A stretch of 41,373 bases of DNA from Photobacterium carnosum (GTDB taxonomy: Bacteria > Pseudomonadota > Gammaproteobacteria > Enterobacterales > Vibrionaceae). Made by a program: the position numbers and the translations under genes. Positions 23,251-31,535 of this stretch are shown here, in pieces. The DNA lies in contig NZ_NPIB01000034.1 of NCBI RefSeq assembly GCF_002849605.1, positions 1-41,373 of the forward strand. The letters are read 5' to 3'. Numbering within the stretch: position 1 is the first letter of the stretch; each line of letters opens with the position of its first letter. Below the pieces are notes generated by a model. That model did no database searches, was not told where the DNA came from, and saw only the letters and a list, made by a program, of their open reading frames with translations.

Positions 23251-23934
23251 CTATAATTCAGGATTAATTTGATAACTCATAACAGTGAACCCTAATGGGT
23301 TTTTTAGGCGTTGAGCTGCTGTCATGGTGCTGATAGGTAAATATTTAAACGCAATAGTCGCGACAAAATTTGTTGTCGTACCTTCAATAGAGCTATAGGT
23401 ACTTTTTATTGTTTTCGCAAATCGAACCGTTGCAATAGACGTACCTTCATTACCGTCACTAATAATAGGCTCTGATAATACTTTAACTGTAACAACGGTA
23501 CTTTCACCCCATTTTTTATCAGGCGCATCTTTACCATTAAACAATGCAATATAGGGATCAGCGACAGCTAACGATGAAAACAATATTGTCATGTTGTAAT
23601 CGTGTTGAATCGTTTGCCAATTGTAATTTTCATGCCAACGTAGATAATTCACTAACCAGTAATTATTCAACACTTGATTATCTGTCACATCCTTTGATTT
23701 TAAGACCGTTAATAATTGTGAATATCCTGTTTGCTTATCTACTTGCACCACATAGGGTTGAACAGATTTTAACGGAATAAGGAAGACATTCGCTAAAATA
23801 GATAATAAGAGTAAAACAAACAATCCTGCGGTAATACGCCATGCTTTACGCTCAGATTTAACATACATAACCTCTTTAATGACTTCAAATTCAATGGCTT
23901 GTTCAGCCTCTTTATTGCGGGTTGATTTGACCAT
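23251..23934 (-). CDS. virB8: VirB8-type inner-membrane assembly protein
   Basis: A 227-residue protein with a cytoplasmic N-terminus, one membrane segment (ITAGLFVLLLLSILANVFLI, about residues 36-55) and a periplasmic NTF2-like domain (YVVQVDKQTGYSQLL; NYNWQTIQHDYNM; FVATIAFKYLP; NPLGFTVMSYQINPEL). VirB8 nucleates channel assembly and contacts VirB4, VirB9 and VirB10. The start at MVKSTRNKEAEQ is chosen because the longer frame would run through the virB7 gene and gives an atypical N-terminus. It overlaps virB7 by 23 nt. Confidence 0.93.
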   Translation of the reverse strand: MVKSTRNKEAEQAIEFEVIKEVMYVKSERKAWRITAGLFVLLLLSILANVFLIPLKSVQPYVVQVDKQTGYSQLLTVLKSKDVTDNQVLNNYWLVNYLRWHENYNWQTIQHDYNMTILFSSLAVADPYIALFNGKDAPDKKWGESTVVTVKVLSEPIISDGNEGTSIATVRFAKTIKSTYSSIEGTTTNFVATIAFKYLPISTMTAAQRLKNPLGFTVMSYQINPEL

Positions 23935-24037
23935 GATTGACTGCCTCAATAGATGCATGATGATAGCTTGGTAACGTGGGGGCTGACGAACATCCCACAA
24001 GGCTGAATGCCAACAGTAAAAAAAAGAGTTTATTCAT
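23912..24037 (-). CDS. virB7: VirB7-type lipoprotein (41 residues)
   Basis: A 41-residue lipoprotein easily missed because of its size. MNKLFFLLLAFSLVGC ends in a good lipobox (LVGC), predicting lipidation at Cys16; the mature peptide SSAPTLPSYHHASIEAVNHG is short and polar. The start overlaps the end of virB4 by 8 nt with GAAGG upstream, and its end overlaps the virB8 start. VirB7 lipoproteins anchor and stabilise VirB9 in the outer membrane. Order virB4-virB7-virB8 and the lipobox make the call strong although VirB7 sequences are hardly conserved. Confidence 0.85.
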   Translation of the reverse strand: MNKLFFLLLAFSLVGCSSAPTLPSYHHASIEAVNHGQINPQ

Positions 24038-26495
24038 AATGATGACCTTCATTAATTAATGCTAAATAAGCAGGTATCCACACCTCGGGATGATCCCCAT
24101 GAAGTTCAAGTGCCTTATCCAGTAACGGTAATTGATCAGTAGAGATAGACAGAATAGGAAACCATTTCGCCATTGCTGGCGGTAAGTTCAACTGACAAAT
24201 CACCGAGGTTTCACCTTGTTTAATCAAGCAGAGGCGAGATTTTTCATCCATATCTTTCAGCAGTGAAAACTCTTTCTCAGTGAGTTTAAAATGATCAATA
24301 TATTCTTTTCGTGTACCTTTCTTATTAGGTAAATACACTTCAGTTGCACAAGAATGCGTTAATTCCATGCCGACTTTAGATCGGATTAATTGCTCAGGCA
24401 TTTGGGTAGAAAACACCCCTAAGCCATTTTGTTTACGGATAGTGACTTGTTTATTACCGACAAATTCACTAAAGGCCGCATCATTAACCCATTTCCATGC
24501 CTCGTCCATCCAGTAAATGAATCGACGGCCATCAATAATGTCATCCATCCGATGCAATAAATACAAACTAATGGGTGTTTTAATGTCATCGTCCATTTCT
24601 AGCAATTCAGTACCATCAATCCCAACAATCCAACGTTCACCAAAGTTCACAATATCATTATGGTTATCAAAGACCCAACCAAACTCGCCCCCTTGACACC
24701 ATCGCGCTAAACGACGACGCAATGAGTCTGTTTTTTCCTCTTGGCTATGTCCAGCCGTTAAGAAATCGTTCAATTTTGAAATACGTCGAATAGAAACAGG
24801 CATTGCCATGACGTCCTCAACCGCTTTATCTATTTTTTCTATATCGAGATCTGTTTTTGGGCGCAATATAAAACGAGATAACGATTTTAAAAAAACAAGA
24901 TTGCTTGGTGTCGGCTCCATTGCAAATGGATTAAACCCTGTAGATACCCCATTTTTGACTTGAGAATAACTGCCCCCTAAAGCGCGAACCATCGCTTCAA
25001 GTCCGCGATCTTTATCAAACACAACCATGTTCAACGGCTCATTCGCGCCAAATTTTTGAGCTTGTGCCATTAATAATGACATTAAAACCGATTTACCTGT
25101 TCCTGATTTACCGATGATGGTTGTATTGCCTAAATTCCGTTTATCTCGTGCATCATCCTGTAATCTAGACGCATGAAAACTAAAATAAAAAGGACAGCCC
25201 CCTAATGTAGTAAAAGGAATAACAGCCGATCCCCAATCATTATTCTTTGCTTTTCCAATAACAAAATTATTCATAGAACAAAATGCTGAAAAGTTACGAG
25301 TAGTAATAACAACAACACGAGGACGATAAACAAAATTAGACGGGAGTTGTGCATAAAATGCAGCATCAAGCGCAATAGAAATAGTTGTTACTGTAAGATC
25401 TTGTTCTTCAAGAACCCCTTGAGCGTGTATTCGATGTTGTTTAGCCTCAACCATCGAGTCCCCAAAAACAAAACAACTAAAATGGTACTCAGCAACGGCA
25501 TAATCACCATTCACCACTTCTTCAATCGCATTAAAGATACCTGCAACCTGTGTTGCACCGTCATCTTTAACATTGCTTAAATGGCGTCTATGTTTTTTTA
25601 ATAATCCAATCCCTAATTTTTTAGGCATTAAACGCAGTGATTGCGTCACAATCAATTCATAAGGCGCATACAATAAGCCATTAAACATGCCTGCATTGCT
25701 AAAATTAGGGTAATCATTAATTTCTATCCCCTGTAAATATCGTGATTTTTCATGGCCCCGTAATTCAATAGTTTCTCGTCCAATTGCTATTTCAATATCA
25801 ATCAAACTAGCGGAAAGACCATTGCTAATCACATCATTAAAAACAGGGATCGTTTTCCACACCCCTGTCATTAAATAATGATAAAGCTGCAATGGCTCAG
25901 ATAATCGATGTGTACTGTGTGATGATGGATAACAGCGTAATAATCGTGGTGAATAAAGGGATAAGCGGTGTTGCAATTGCGTCATGAATGTCGTCATTAC
26001 CTCAATGTTTTTAATCACGCGTGTTTTAGCTTGTTCTATCTCAGCTTTATTCATCACAGAGCCAAGCCCTAACCACTTTGCTATCCCTGTTTGTCCAAGA
26101 TTGCCAATCGGCGGTTTCCACACCACAGTTAAGTAATACTTATTAATCAGTACATCAGAATCAAATAATGTTGTGTAATCTCTATCTATCTGTTGGCAGA
26201 TAGATTGAGAATAATTGTGATCCATTATCATCGATTCTTTTTTACGGACTAAATGTATCCAAAACGATAATCCTTGCTCTGAAAATCCTTTTAATAACGT
26301 ATTTAATGATTGCTGTTCTTGTTGTAAATCATCAATGCCTTTTGTTTCAAAGGCTGATCCTTGTAATTCAAATACGGCCAAATAATGCCCGTCTCGACTC
26401 ATGAGTAATTCATCACTGATATGTGTCGAGAAGGGAATAAATGGCGCAGACGTATTTGCTTTTTTCATTGCTTCTACATGCTTAGTTTGCGCCAC
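24030..26495 (-). CDS. virB4: VirB4-type ATPase
   Basis: An 821-residue T4SS ATPase of the CagE/TrbE/VirB family. N-terminal domain about 1-250; Walker A IIGKSGTGKSVLMSLLM near residue 460; Walker B RFIYWMDEAWKWVND near 655 and the TRKQ-like motif VTIRKQNGLGVFSTQ after it. It energises pilus biogenesis and substrate passage at the inner membrane. GTG start with AGGAG 6 nt upstream, 9 nt after virB3. Length is normal for the family. Confidence 0.95.
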   Translation of the reverse strand: MAQTKHVEAMKKANTSAPFIPFSTHISDELLMSRDGHYLAVFELQGSAFETKGIDDLQQEQQSLNTLLKGFSEQGLSFWIHLVRKKESMIMDHNYSQSICQQIDRDYTTLFDSDVLINKYYLTVVWKPPIGNLGQTGIAKWLGLGSVMNKAEIEQAKTRVIKNIEVMTTFMTQLQHRLSLYSPRLLRCYPSSHSTHRLSEPLQLYHYLMTGVWKTIPVFNDVISNGLSASLIDIEIAIGRETIELRGHEKSRYLQGIEINDYPNFSNAGMFNGLLYAPYELIVTQSLRLMPKKLGIGLLKKHRRHLSNVKDDGATQVAGIFNAIEEVVNGDYAVAEYHFSCFVFGDSMVEAKQHRIHAQGVLEEQDLTVTTISIALDAAFYAQLPSNFVYRPRVVVITTRNFSAFCSMNNFVIGKAKNNDWGSAVIPFTTLGGCPFYFSFHASRLQDDARDKRNLGNTTIIGKSGTGKSVLMSLLMAQAQKFGANEPLNMVVFDKDRGLEAMVRALGGSYSQVKNGVSTGFNPFAMEPTPSNLVFLKSLSRFILRPKTDLDIEKIDKAVEDVMAMPVSIRRISKLNDFLTAGHSQEEKTDSLRRRLARWCQGGEFGWVFDNHNDIVNFGERWIVGIDGTELLEMDDDIKTPISLYLLHRMDDIIDGRRFIYWMDEAWKWVNDAAFSEFVGNKQVTIRKQNGLGVFSTQMPEQLIRSKVGMELTHSCATEVYLPNKKGTRKEYIDHFKLTEKEFSLLKDMDEKSRLCLIKQGETSVICQLNLPPAMAKWFPILSISTDQLPLLDKALELHGDHPEVWIPAYLALINEGHHYE

Positions 26496-26504
26496 AATAA
26501 ACTC

Positions 26505-26798
26505 CTATGATTTCACAGAAAAAGAATGAGGATAATAAACAACGACCCCATTAACGTTATTTTTAGGACGGTATTTAAGCCGTAAGATATATAAACTTAA
26601 ATAGTGATCATCATTATGAGAGATCATCGCCATGACAATATAAGCTGGAAATAAGGCCAATAACGCCCATAAACCCAATCCAAAGCGATTAAACCAAAAA
26701 CTAATAATAACAATAGGGGCTGAAACTAAGAGTAATGGAATAAGAGGAACGCCCAGAAACATCGCTGGACGTGTTAATGCTTTATATACCACATCCAT
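26505..26798 (-). CDS. virB3: VirB3-type inner-membrane protein
   Basis: A 97-residue protein beginning MDVVYKALTRPAMFLGVPLI, the hallmark VirB3 start (x-KALTRPAM-x-x-GVP), followed by two hydrophobic segments (about residues 16-34 and 40-60) and a short tail. VirB3 works with VirB4 in pilus assembly. The start overlaps the virB2 stop by 1 nt and virB4 begins 9 nt after its end. Confidence 0.93.
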   Translation of the reverse strand: MDVVYKALTRPAMFLGVPLIPLLLVSAPIVIISFWFNRFGLGLWALLALFPAYIVMAMISHNDDHYLSLYILRLKYRPKNNVNGVVVYYPHSFSVKS

Positions 26799-27100
26799 TA
26801 GCGGAACATTTCAGCAATCAATGGTGCACCACCGATTAGGAATCCGCCAACGGCAACCCTTAAAATATATTTAGGCTGTACTTCAGTAAATAAAATAAGG
26901 TAGCCAACTAATATGATCGCGAGCGTGATCGTGACAGGAGCAGCAGCAACAAAAGCATCAGTAACTGTTTGTATATTTGATTGTACCGTTTGAAGACCGC
27001 CTGCCATTGCGGATTTTGACCCTAACATTAAAGCTAACAGTGAAGCCTTAATAGATATGTTTTTCTGTAGTGTTTCTTTCATATTATTGCGAAAATTCAT
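26798..27100 (-). CDS. virB2: VirB2-type major pilin
   Basis: A 100-residue propilin. A long signal sequence (about residues 1-33, KASLLALMLGSKSAMA before GGLQTV) is followed by two hydrophobic helices (AAPVTITLAIILVGYLIL and ILRVAVGGFLIGGAPLIA) separated by a short positively charged loop (TEVQPKY), the standard pilin topology. It polymerises into the conjugative pilus. First gene of the transfer operon, downstream of the terminator at 27142-27191, so its expression depends on a nearby promoter or on read-through. Confidence 0.9.
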   Translation of the reverse strand: MNFRNNMKETLQKNISIKASLLALMLGSKSAMAGGLQTVQSNIQTVTDAFVAAAPVTITLAIILVGYLILFTEVQPKYILRVAVGGFLIGGAPLIAEMFR

Positions 27101-27141
27101 CTTGTTATCTCTTAAATTGTGAAGTTGACCTTATTTCAGGC

Positions 27142-27191
27142 ATAAAAAAACGAAATAAAAAACGCACGAATAAAGATGTGTAATACGTGCG
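27142..27191 (-). terminator. Intrinsic terminator ahead of virB2
   Basis: On the transcribed strand CGCACG (27186-27191) pairs with CGTGCG (27163-27168) around a 17-nt loop, followed by TTTTTTATTTCG and TTTTTTTATG. The stem is short (6 bp) but GC-rich and has a strong T tract. It lies between the 74-residue gene and virB2. Confidence 0.65.
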
Positions 27192-27281
27192 GCATCAAAT
27201 GATGCTATTTAGCAAGCTAGTGTGAATTCGATAATAATCATATTTATCGGCATTATTATTTAATAGCGATAGGTATAATCA

Positions 27282-27506
27282 TTAACGGTCATAACCGAAA
27301 TATAGGTGATTACGTCTATTTACTCTTACTTTTGTAAAAACACCGTCTTTACAGGAGTATTTAATATTTGTTTGTAGCGTTGTTATTGATTCAGTTTGTA
27401 AAAAAGTATTGGTTAAAATATTACTAATTAAATTACACACAGCGTGTTGCTTGTTCTCAGCACTACGTACTGCACTATTAATGCGTTTTTGTTGAAAGTT
27501 ATTCAT
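27282..27506 (-). CDS. Small hypothetical protein (74 residues) in the transfer leader
   Basis: A 74-residue basic protein, MNNFQQKRINSAVRSAENKQ onward, with two Cys and a C-terminal RVNRRNHLYFGYDR. AGGTAA lies about 6 nt before the ATG. It sits between the boxA-like leader and the terminator ahead of virB2. The net positive charge would fit a small nucleic-acid-binding protein, but no family is recognised. It could act in regulating virB2 read-through, purely by position. Confidence 0.5.
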   Translation of the reverse strand: MNNFQQKRINSAVRSAENKQHAVCNLISNILTNTFLQTESITTLQTNIKYSCKDGVFTKVRVNRRNHLYFGYDR

Positions 27507-27838
27507 AAAATTACCTGTCTAAAAGAATTAACTGAATACACATATTAATAATTTGCTCAGTTAACAAATTAAATCTGCCAAGATGCGACCTACGATATTA
27601 GAACCTACGATCTTTATCCCTAGATATGATTAATGAACTTTTTTGTCATGCGACAGTTGGCTTCATTGCTGATCTCGTATGACTAATGAATCGGCCTTAT
27701 CACAAGGCGTAGTATCGTGTTGCTTTTAAACTGGTCTTATCACAAGAGTAATTTAAAAGGGTTACGAATAGTCGAGATAACCATTTATGGCATAGATTGT
27801 TAAAGAGCGAGACCAATAAATGATCTTTAAAAATTTAA
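27507..27838 (-). promoter_or_regulatory. Long leader region of the transfer operon with direct and inverted repeats
   Basis: 332 nt without a gene. On the - strand it leads towards virB2. It holds direct repeats ACCTACGAT (27588-27596, 27603-27611) and CTTATCACAAG (27696-27706, 27736-27746), the inverted repeat CTTTTAAA/TTTAAAAG (27723-27730/27752-27759), and the boxA-like site at 27798-27808. The repeats flank where a transfer promoter and its operators would be expected. No clean -35/-10 pair could be assigned by eye. Confidence 0.5.
27798..27808 (-). promoter_or_regulatory. boxA-like antitermination element
   Basis: The transcribed strand reads GCTCTTTAACA, continuing AATCTA. This matches the boxA of enterobacterial rrn leaders (TGCTCTTTAACA) in 11 of 12 positions and also the flanking AAT. 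It is placed about 600 nt upstream of the intrinsic terminator and the virB2 start, as expected for a processive-antitermination site serving a 20-kb operon. Function is inferred. Confidence 0.45.
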
Positions 27839-28021
27839 TTATCTTTGTGATTTAAATTTACTTAAAACTTCAAGATCAACTTCAACACAATAATTCATAA
27901 AGTCATCAACAAACCGTGTCAGACCTCCGTTTCCATATTCTAAATATCCCATATCAAAAGCAGCCTTTTTCAGCTTATTTTCTCCATGAGAAGATAGGTT
28001 AAATAATTTTTTCTTTTTCAA
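27839..28021 (-). CDS. Small hypothetical protein (60 residues)
   Basis: A 60-residue protein with a Lys-rich start and the segment GENKLKKAAFDMGYLEYGNG then GLTRFVDDFMNYCVEVDLEV. The alternation suggests two helices separated by a Gly-rich turn, compatible with a small regulator. TTG start with AGGTAA about 6 nt upstream. It lies between the terminator at 28182-28217 and the transfer leader on the same strand, so it may be first in that transcript. No family recognised. Confidence 0.5.
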   Translation of the reverse strand: MKKKKLFNLSSHGENKLKKAAFDMGYLEYGNGGLTRFVDDFMNYCVEVDLEVLSKFKSQR

Positions 28022-28274
28022 AATAGTTACCTAATTATTCTTTATTGAGAATAATACATATCTTTTCATTTACCACCTAGCACACAAAATAAGCAAAAAT
28101 AACTTTTTAAAAACAGTACCTTAAAAGAAATTCAGACACATACAATAGAAAAACAATACAAACAGGTTATTTTTTGCACAAAAAAGACAAAAAAAAACGG
28201 CATCCATGCGGATACCGTACATTTAAAAGCAGCCTTCTTTGTTTCAAGTCACTTTGTAATGCTTATTAAAACTA
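28022..28274 (-). promoter_or_regulatory. Intergenic region with inverted repeat upstream of the 60-residue gene
   Basis: 253 nt, AT-rich. Contains ATTATTCT/AGAATAAT (8-bp inverted repeat with loop TTATTG, about 28034-28055), which could be an operator for the 60-residue gene, and the strong terminator at 28182-28217. No gene is seen. Confidence 0.4.
28182..28217 (-). terminator. Intrinsic terminator after the HTH gene
   Basis: On the transcribed strand CGGTATCC (28210-28217) pairs with GGATGCCG (28198-28205) around GCAT, with one wobble, followed by TTTTTTTTTGTCTTTTTT. This is a strong Rho-independent terminator closing the rep-HTH side. Confidence 0.88.
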
Positions 28275-28541
28275 TTACAGGAAGTTAACATGCACAAAAA
28301 GCCGTAGCATAACTAAGCCTCTTAACTCTACTAAAGATACACTTAATTTATGGCATGCTCTGTTTAGAAGGTTATTACATGAAGCTAATGATGATTCATC
28401 ATGAATACATAACACTTTCATAGATATACCTAAAGAATGAGCCATCACGACTCTATACTGCTTAGTCGTTAGTTCTGGGAACAGCGTTTTATAGTTAATT
28501 AGACTTAGATTAAAAATATTGTTAGGCTCTGTAGTAGACAT
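28275..28541 (-). CDS. Small LuxR/sigma-4-type helix-turn-helix protein
   Basis: An 88-residue protein. From about residue 20, FPELTTKQYRVVMAHSLGIS then MKVLCIHDESSLASCNNLLN and ACHKLSVSLVELRGLVMLRL follow the GerE/LuxR HTH plan (LT..E..V......G.....IA..L..S..TV......KL.V....EL..). It lacks any sensor domain, so it is a stand-alone DNA-binding unit. AGGAG lies 8 nt before the ATG. It follows rep on the same strand and ends at a terminator, so it may be coexpressed with rep and might regulate replication or transfer genes. Confidence 0.65.
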   Translation of the reverse strand: MSTTEPNNIFNLSLINYKTLFPELTTKQYRVVMAHSLGISMKVLCIHDESSLASCNNLLNRACHKLSVSLVELRGLVMLRLFVHVNFL

Positions 28542-28615
28542 TTAATGCACTCCTATGTTTTTTAGATGTTTAGAGAGAGATTTTTGCTGCAAACAATAAT
28601 CTCTCTCGCTAATAA

Positions 28616-29578
28616 TTAATTACTATTATTTACAGCGGCCATACAAGCAGCCCACATTTTTATAAATTCTGACGTTGCTTTGTATCCATCTAAATTATAT
28701 TTATCTATGTCCGATAAAATATTATTTAACTTATGAGAAGAATCCATTTTTCCCTTTAAAACTGATTGATATTCTTTTTTAAATTCATCAGCTTTATTCC
28801 CTAAATCATTATATTTCATCTTCAAAATGATAATATCATTAGCGCCATAACTCTTTTTATTTGATGTTTTTTTTATTTCAAAACCTTTTCCAGATTTTAT
28901 CTTCCACATTCCGCCAGATGATTTTTCAATATTAGATAAAGATTTTATTAAAACTGTATTAGAAAACGCTCTCCACGATACATAATTTTCAAGATTCGTA
29001 CCTACCATTAAGCAAAACTCACCGATCGTACACTCAAAATCTCTTTTGTTTTTAAACCTACTGATTAACTCTAAAATTCTTTTCTCATATTGTCCTTTGA
29101 GTTTAAATAATAATTTATAATCTATAATACCCATACCATGCCGACTATAATCTAGCATTTCTGACACAATAATTGATGGTGTTTCTAATGTTAATGTTCG
29201 ACCGTCGTATTCTGCGTAAGACAATAAACGAATCAGCATAAAACTCCCATTCTTTCCTTTTATCTCAATTCCTTTATTCCATAGAGCTTTACATGCATTC
29301 TCAAACAAATAATTACTTTGACCATCTTGGTCTTTTTCTTTTTTTGCTAATGAGTTCGGTGTAACATCAAATATTTCAGCTAATTCAGATTTAGTATATG
29401 TGTATTTTTGAGGTATTTTTGTAAGGTCATAATCTCCATCCTTAGTGTTAAAAACTAATTCATCATATTTTTTTTTAATTGATAACATCAACAATGTTAA
29501 TAAATCTTGCTCCCTCGCTGATAGATCCATACGAGCCGTTATAACCACATGCGGTTTAACTACATTACCTTTTTTCAC
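28616..29578 (-). CDS. Rep_3-family plasmid replication initiator
   Basis: A 320-residue initiator of the RepB/Rep_3 (two winged-helix) class. The first domain opens with VVITARMDLSAREQDLLTLL and contains YTYTKSELAEIFDVTPNSLA; the second includes FKLKGQYEKRILELISRFKN and YVSWRAFSNTVLIKSL. These are usual landmarks of iteron-binding initiators. It is transcribed away from the six iterons 194 nt upstream and probably autorepresses through the inverted half-iterons at 29609-29663. GTG start with AAGGAG 10 nt upstream. The C-terminal 70 residues are less conserved-looking. Its incompatibility group cannot be told by eye. Confidence 0.88.
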   Translation of the reverse strand: MKKGNVVKPHVVITARMDLSAREQDLLTLLMLSIKKKYDELVFNTKDGDYDLTKIPQKYTYTKSELAEIFDVTPNSLAKKEKDQDGQSNYLFENACKALWNKGIEIKGKNGSFMLIRLLSYAEYDGRTLTLETPSIIVSEMLDYSRHGMGIIDYKLLFKLKGQYEKRILELISRFKNKRDFECTIGEFCLMVGTNLENYVSWRAFSNTVLIKSLSNIEKSSGGMWKIKSGKGFEIKKTSNKKSYGANDIIILKMKYNDLGNKADEFKKEYQSVLKGKMDSSHKLNNILSDIDKYNLDGYKATSEFIKMWAACMAAVNNSN

Positions 29579-29608
29579 TAAAATAGATCTCCTTATTTAT
29601 TCTAATTT

Positions 29609-29663
29609 AAGTGTACACTTATCATCATCACATGTAAACATTTTCATAAACAAAAGTGTACAT
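29609..29663. promoter_or_regulatory. Rep operator: inverted half-iterons
   Basis: AAGTGTACACTT (29609-29620) is a perfect 12-bp palindrome made from two inverted copies of the iteron core AGTGTACA; another AGTGTACAT copy is at 29655-29663. Iteron plasmids commonly place such inverted half-iterons at the rep promoter, where Rep dimers repress. Confidence 0.65.
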
Positions 29664-29771
29664 CAAAACATGATAGATTTAGTGCTTAATTAATCAAAAC
29701 AAATAACAATGTCCAGAATCTAAACATTGTAAACAATTTAAAAAATTCAATGAGGATAACTTACTGAAAAA

Positions 29772-29903
29772 GTGACGATGAGTGTACATGTAGGTGACGA
29801 TGAGTGTACATGTAGGTGACGATGAGTGTACATGTAGGTGACGATGAGTGTACATGTAGGTGACGATGAGTGTACAGAAAGGTGACGATGAGTGTACATA
29901 CAT
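29772..29903 (+). repeat. Six tandem 22-bp iterons
   Basis: Six contiguous 22-bp units start at 29772, 29794, 29816, 29838, 29860 and 29882. All share GTGACGATGAGTGTACA; units 1-4 end identically in TGTAG, unit 5 ends in GAAAG and unit 6 diverges after TACAT. The 22-bp length is two helical turns. They are Rep-binding sites of the origin. An open frame across them is a by-product of the repeats. Confidence 0.95.
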
Positions 29904-30255
29904 TTCTAAAAAACATTGTTTATCAATAAATTAAAGCACCCCTTTATAGATCTTTTATTGTTCTTTTATTATATTCTTATATCTTTATTATTATTTCTTT
30001 ATTCAGCTCGTGTTGTGGATAAGTTTTCGATCAGTCTCATGTGGACAAGTTTTGATAACGATAGAGCGCGTTATCAACACATTGACCACAATCGACAGTT
30101 ACGAATAGTTGACGCGTTAAGTTTTCGCTCCGCGATCAACAATGATTTTTTTAATTTTTCTTTTTCTTTACTGTACTGCTCTCTATACACTCAAGACGAG
30201 TCAAGGCTTGCCGTTGTATGGCTTTTTAGTGATAAAGCTCTCAGCGGTCGATTTT
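29904..30255. other. Origin of replication: AT-rich unwinding region and DnaA boxes
   Basis: Next to the iterons is an AT-rich stretch (about 29926-30000), then TGTGGATAA (30014-30022, perfect DnaA box on the - strand), TGTGGACAA (30040-30048, one mismatch) and TTATCAACA (30071-30079, one mismatch). Iterons, unwinding region and DnaA boxes in this order make a complete iteron oriV. No gene is supported in 29904-30440; open frames there lack Shine-Dalgarno sites. Confidence 0.8.
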
Positions 30256-30276
30256 GACAGCTTAAAATTGATTTCA

Positions 30277-30307
30277 ATGGATAGGAATCTGAAAGATTTC
30301 TATCCAT
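30277..30307 (+). other. Hairpin between oriV and the IS91 remnant
   Basis: ATGGATAGGAATC (30277-30289) and GATTTCTATCCAT (30295-30307) form 13 pairs with one G-U on the + strand and a TGAAA loop. A further imperfect inverted repeat, CGATTTTAAA with TTTAAATCG, lies at 30412-30450 at the transposase end. They may mark a terminator or a terminus of the element. Confidence 0.4.
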
Positions 30308-30442
30308 CAAGATTAAGTCAATGTAAAATGTCATTCTTACCTTTTTTATTATGAATGATTCTACAAATGGGAAAATACGGAGGTAATTAGGGGTGTTTTG
30401 ACCATAAGTATCGATTTTAAATAGATCTATCCTGCGATAGGT

Positions 30443-31527
30443 TTAAATCGGCCTTTGTAGCACGATATTTTCTATAGCAGAAACAAGCTGACCTATCTTC
30501 AATCCAACTATAAAGCCGGTATAGACCATTCGAGCACCACACAAAATACACTTAAAGGGATCTACTTTTAAGAACGCTTTCATCATTGTAGCAAAACCAA
30601 AGGTTTTGATTGGACTAATGTTTTGTTCTAATTTTTCATAGATTAATGGTAGTAAACTTCCTCGTAAACGATTCGATAAAAAACCAAAATAACGGATCAT
30701 TTTAAAGTGCTTTTCTGGCACATGACTCAGTACTCTCAACATCATCTCTGTTTGATCTAACGTTAAATCTTTATACTTTTTACTGTTATGGTCGAGATAA
30801 TATGGTTTGTCGTTTTCGCTATATCAACATTCCAATGGGTATTGTAGTGTTTATTAAGAAAACTATTCCATGATTGAGGACTATAGCCTTCTTTGGCGAG
30901 TTCTGGCGGTAAGATAATAACGGGATAAAATGTTCTTAATAAATGAATAACACTATATCGCCATTGTTTCATTAATCCACTGAATTTAAATGAAAATATC
31001 TTTAAGTCTCCCTGCTTATTAAGCGCGTATTCAGCCAAGGATAAATGGATATGACAATTGAAATTTAATTGGCGACCATAGGTGTGCAAGGCGGCAAAAA
31101 TACCAATAATTAAAGACTTTTTTGTTGCAATATTAAGTAGCGTACCAGCAGCAAGTGAAAACAGATGATTTAATAACGCTCTGTTATATTTGAAGATATC
31201 CCAAAACTGCTCTGGCATCGTGAAAGTAATATGACGATATTTACAATCAGGTAATATCTCATTTTGAGTGGCAATCCACCGCTCAGTGGCTTTCTGCCCG
31301 CACGATGTGCATAGTTTGCTTTTGCAGGTATTAAAGACGTGCTTTTTATGAGAGCAATTTTTGTTTGAGCATGAATATTTTCTAGCTCCTAATTTATGCG
31401 TTTTACATGATAAAACTTTTGTTACCGCTTCAATTTCAGCATAGCGGAAAACATGACCATTTTTTAATGCTCGATGAAAGCATTTATCTAATGTAAATAA
31501 GGTATTGATACTATTAGGGTTATACAT
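30443..31527 (-). pseudogene. IS91-family transposase, inactivated by an internal deletion and frameshift
   Basis: The N-terminal part (31527 to 30763) has the Cys-rich zinc region (HKLGARKYSCSNKNCSHKK, CKSKLCTSCGQKATERWI), the TFTMPEQFWDIF region and an HUH-like CHIHLSLAE. After HWNVDIAKTTN the frame shifts; in another frame the match resumes at YYLDHNSKKYKDLTLDQTEM and runs to the C-terminus (LSHVPEKHFKMIRYFGFLSN, DPFKCILCGARMVY). The joint omits the stretch that in IS91 transposases carries the YLGRY-type double-tyrosine site, roughly 30 residues by memory of the family. So the enzyme lacks its catalytic tyrosines and is dead. These rolling-circle elements have no terminal inverted repeats, so exact ends are not called. 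Confidence 0.85.
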
Positions 31528-31535
31528 GATTAAAG

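Noticed and set aside
29694..29903. Open frame of about 70 codons across the iterons, with a repeated His/Ser/Tyr peptide
   Set aside because: It is produced by the 22-bp repeats being read through; the iteron function explains the sequence.
29772..29903. Regular repeats as a CRISPR array
   Set aside because: The units are contiguous with no spacers and sit between a Rep_3 gene and DnaA boxes, so they are iterons.
30142..30354. 70-codon hydrophobic + strand frame between oriV and the IS91 remnant
   Set aside because: No ribosome binding site, Phe/Leu-rich as expected from T-rich DNA, and it overlaps a hairpin.
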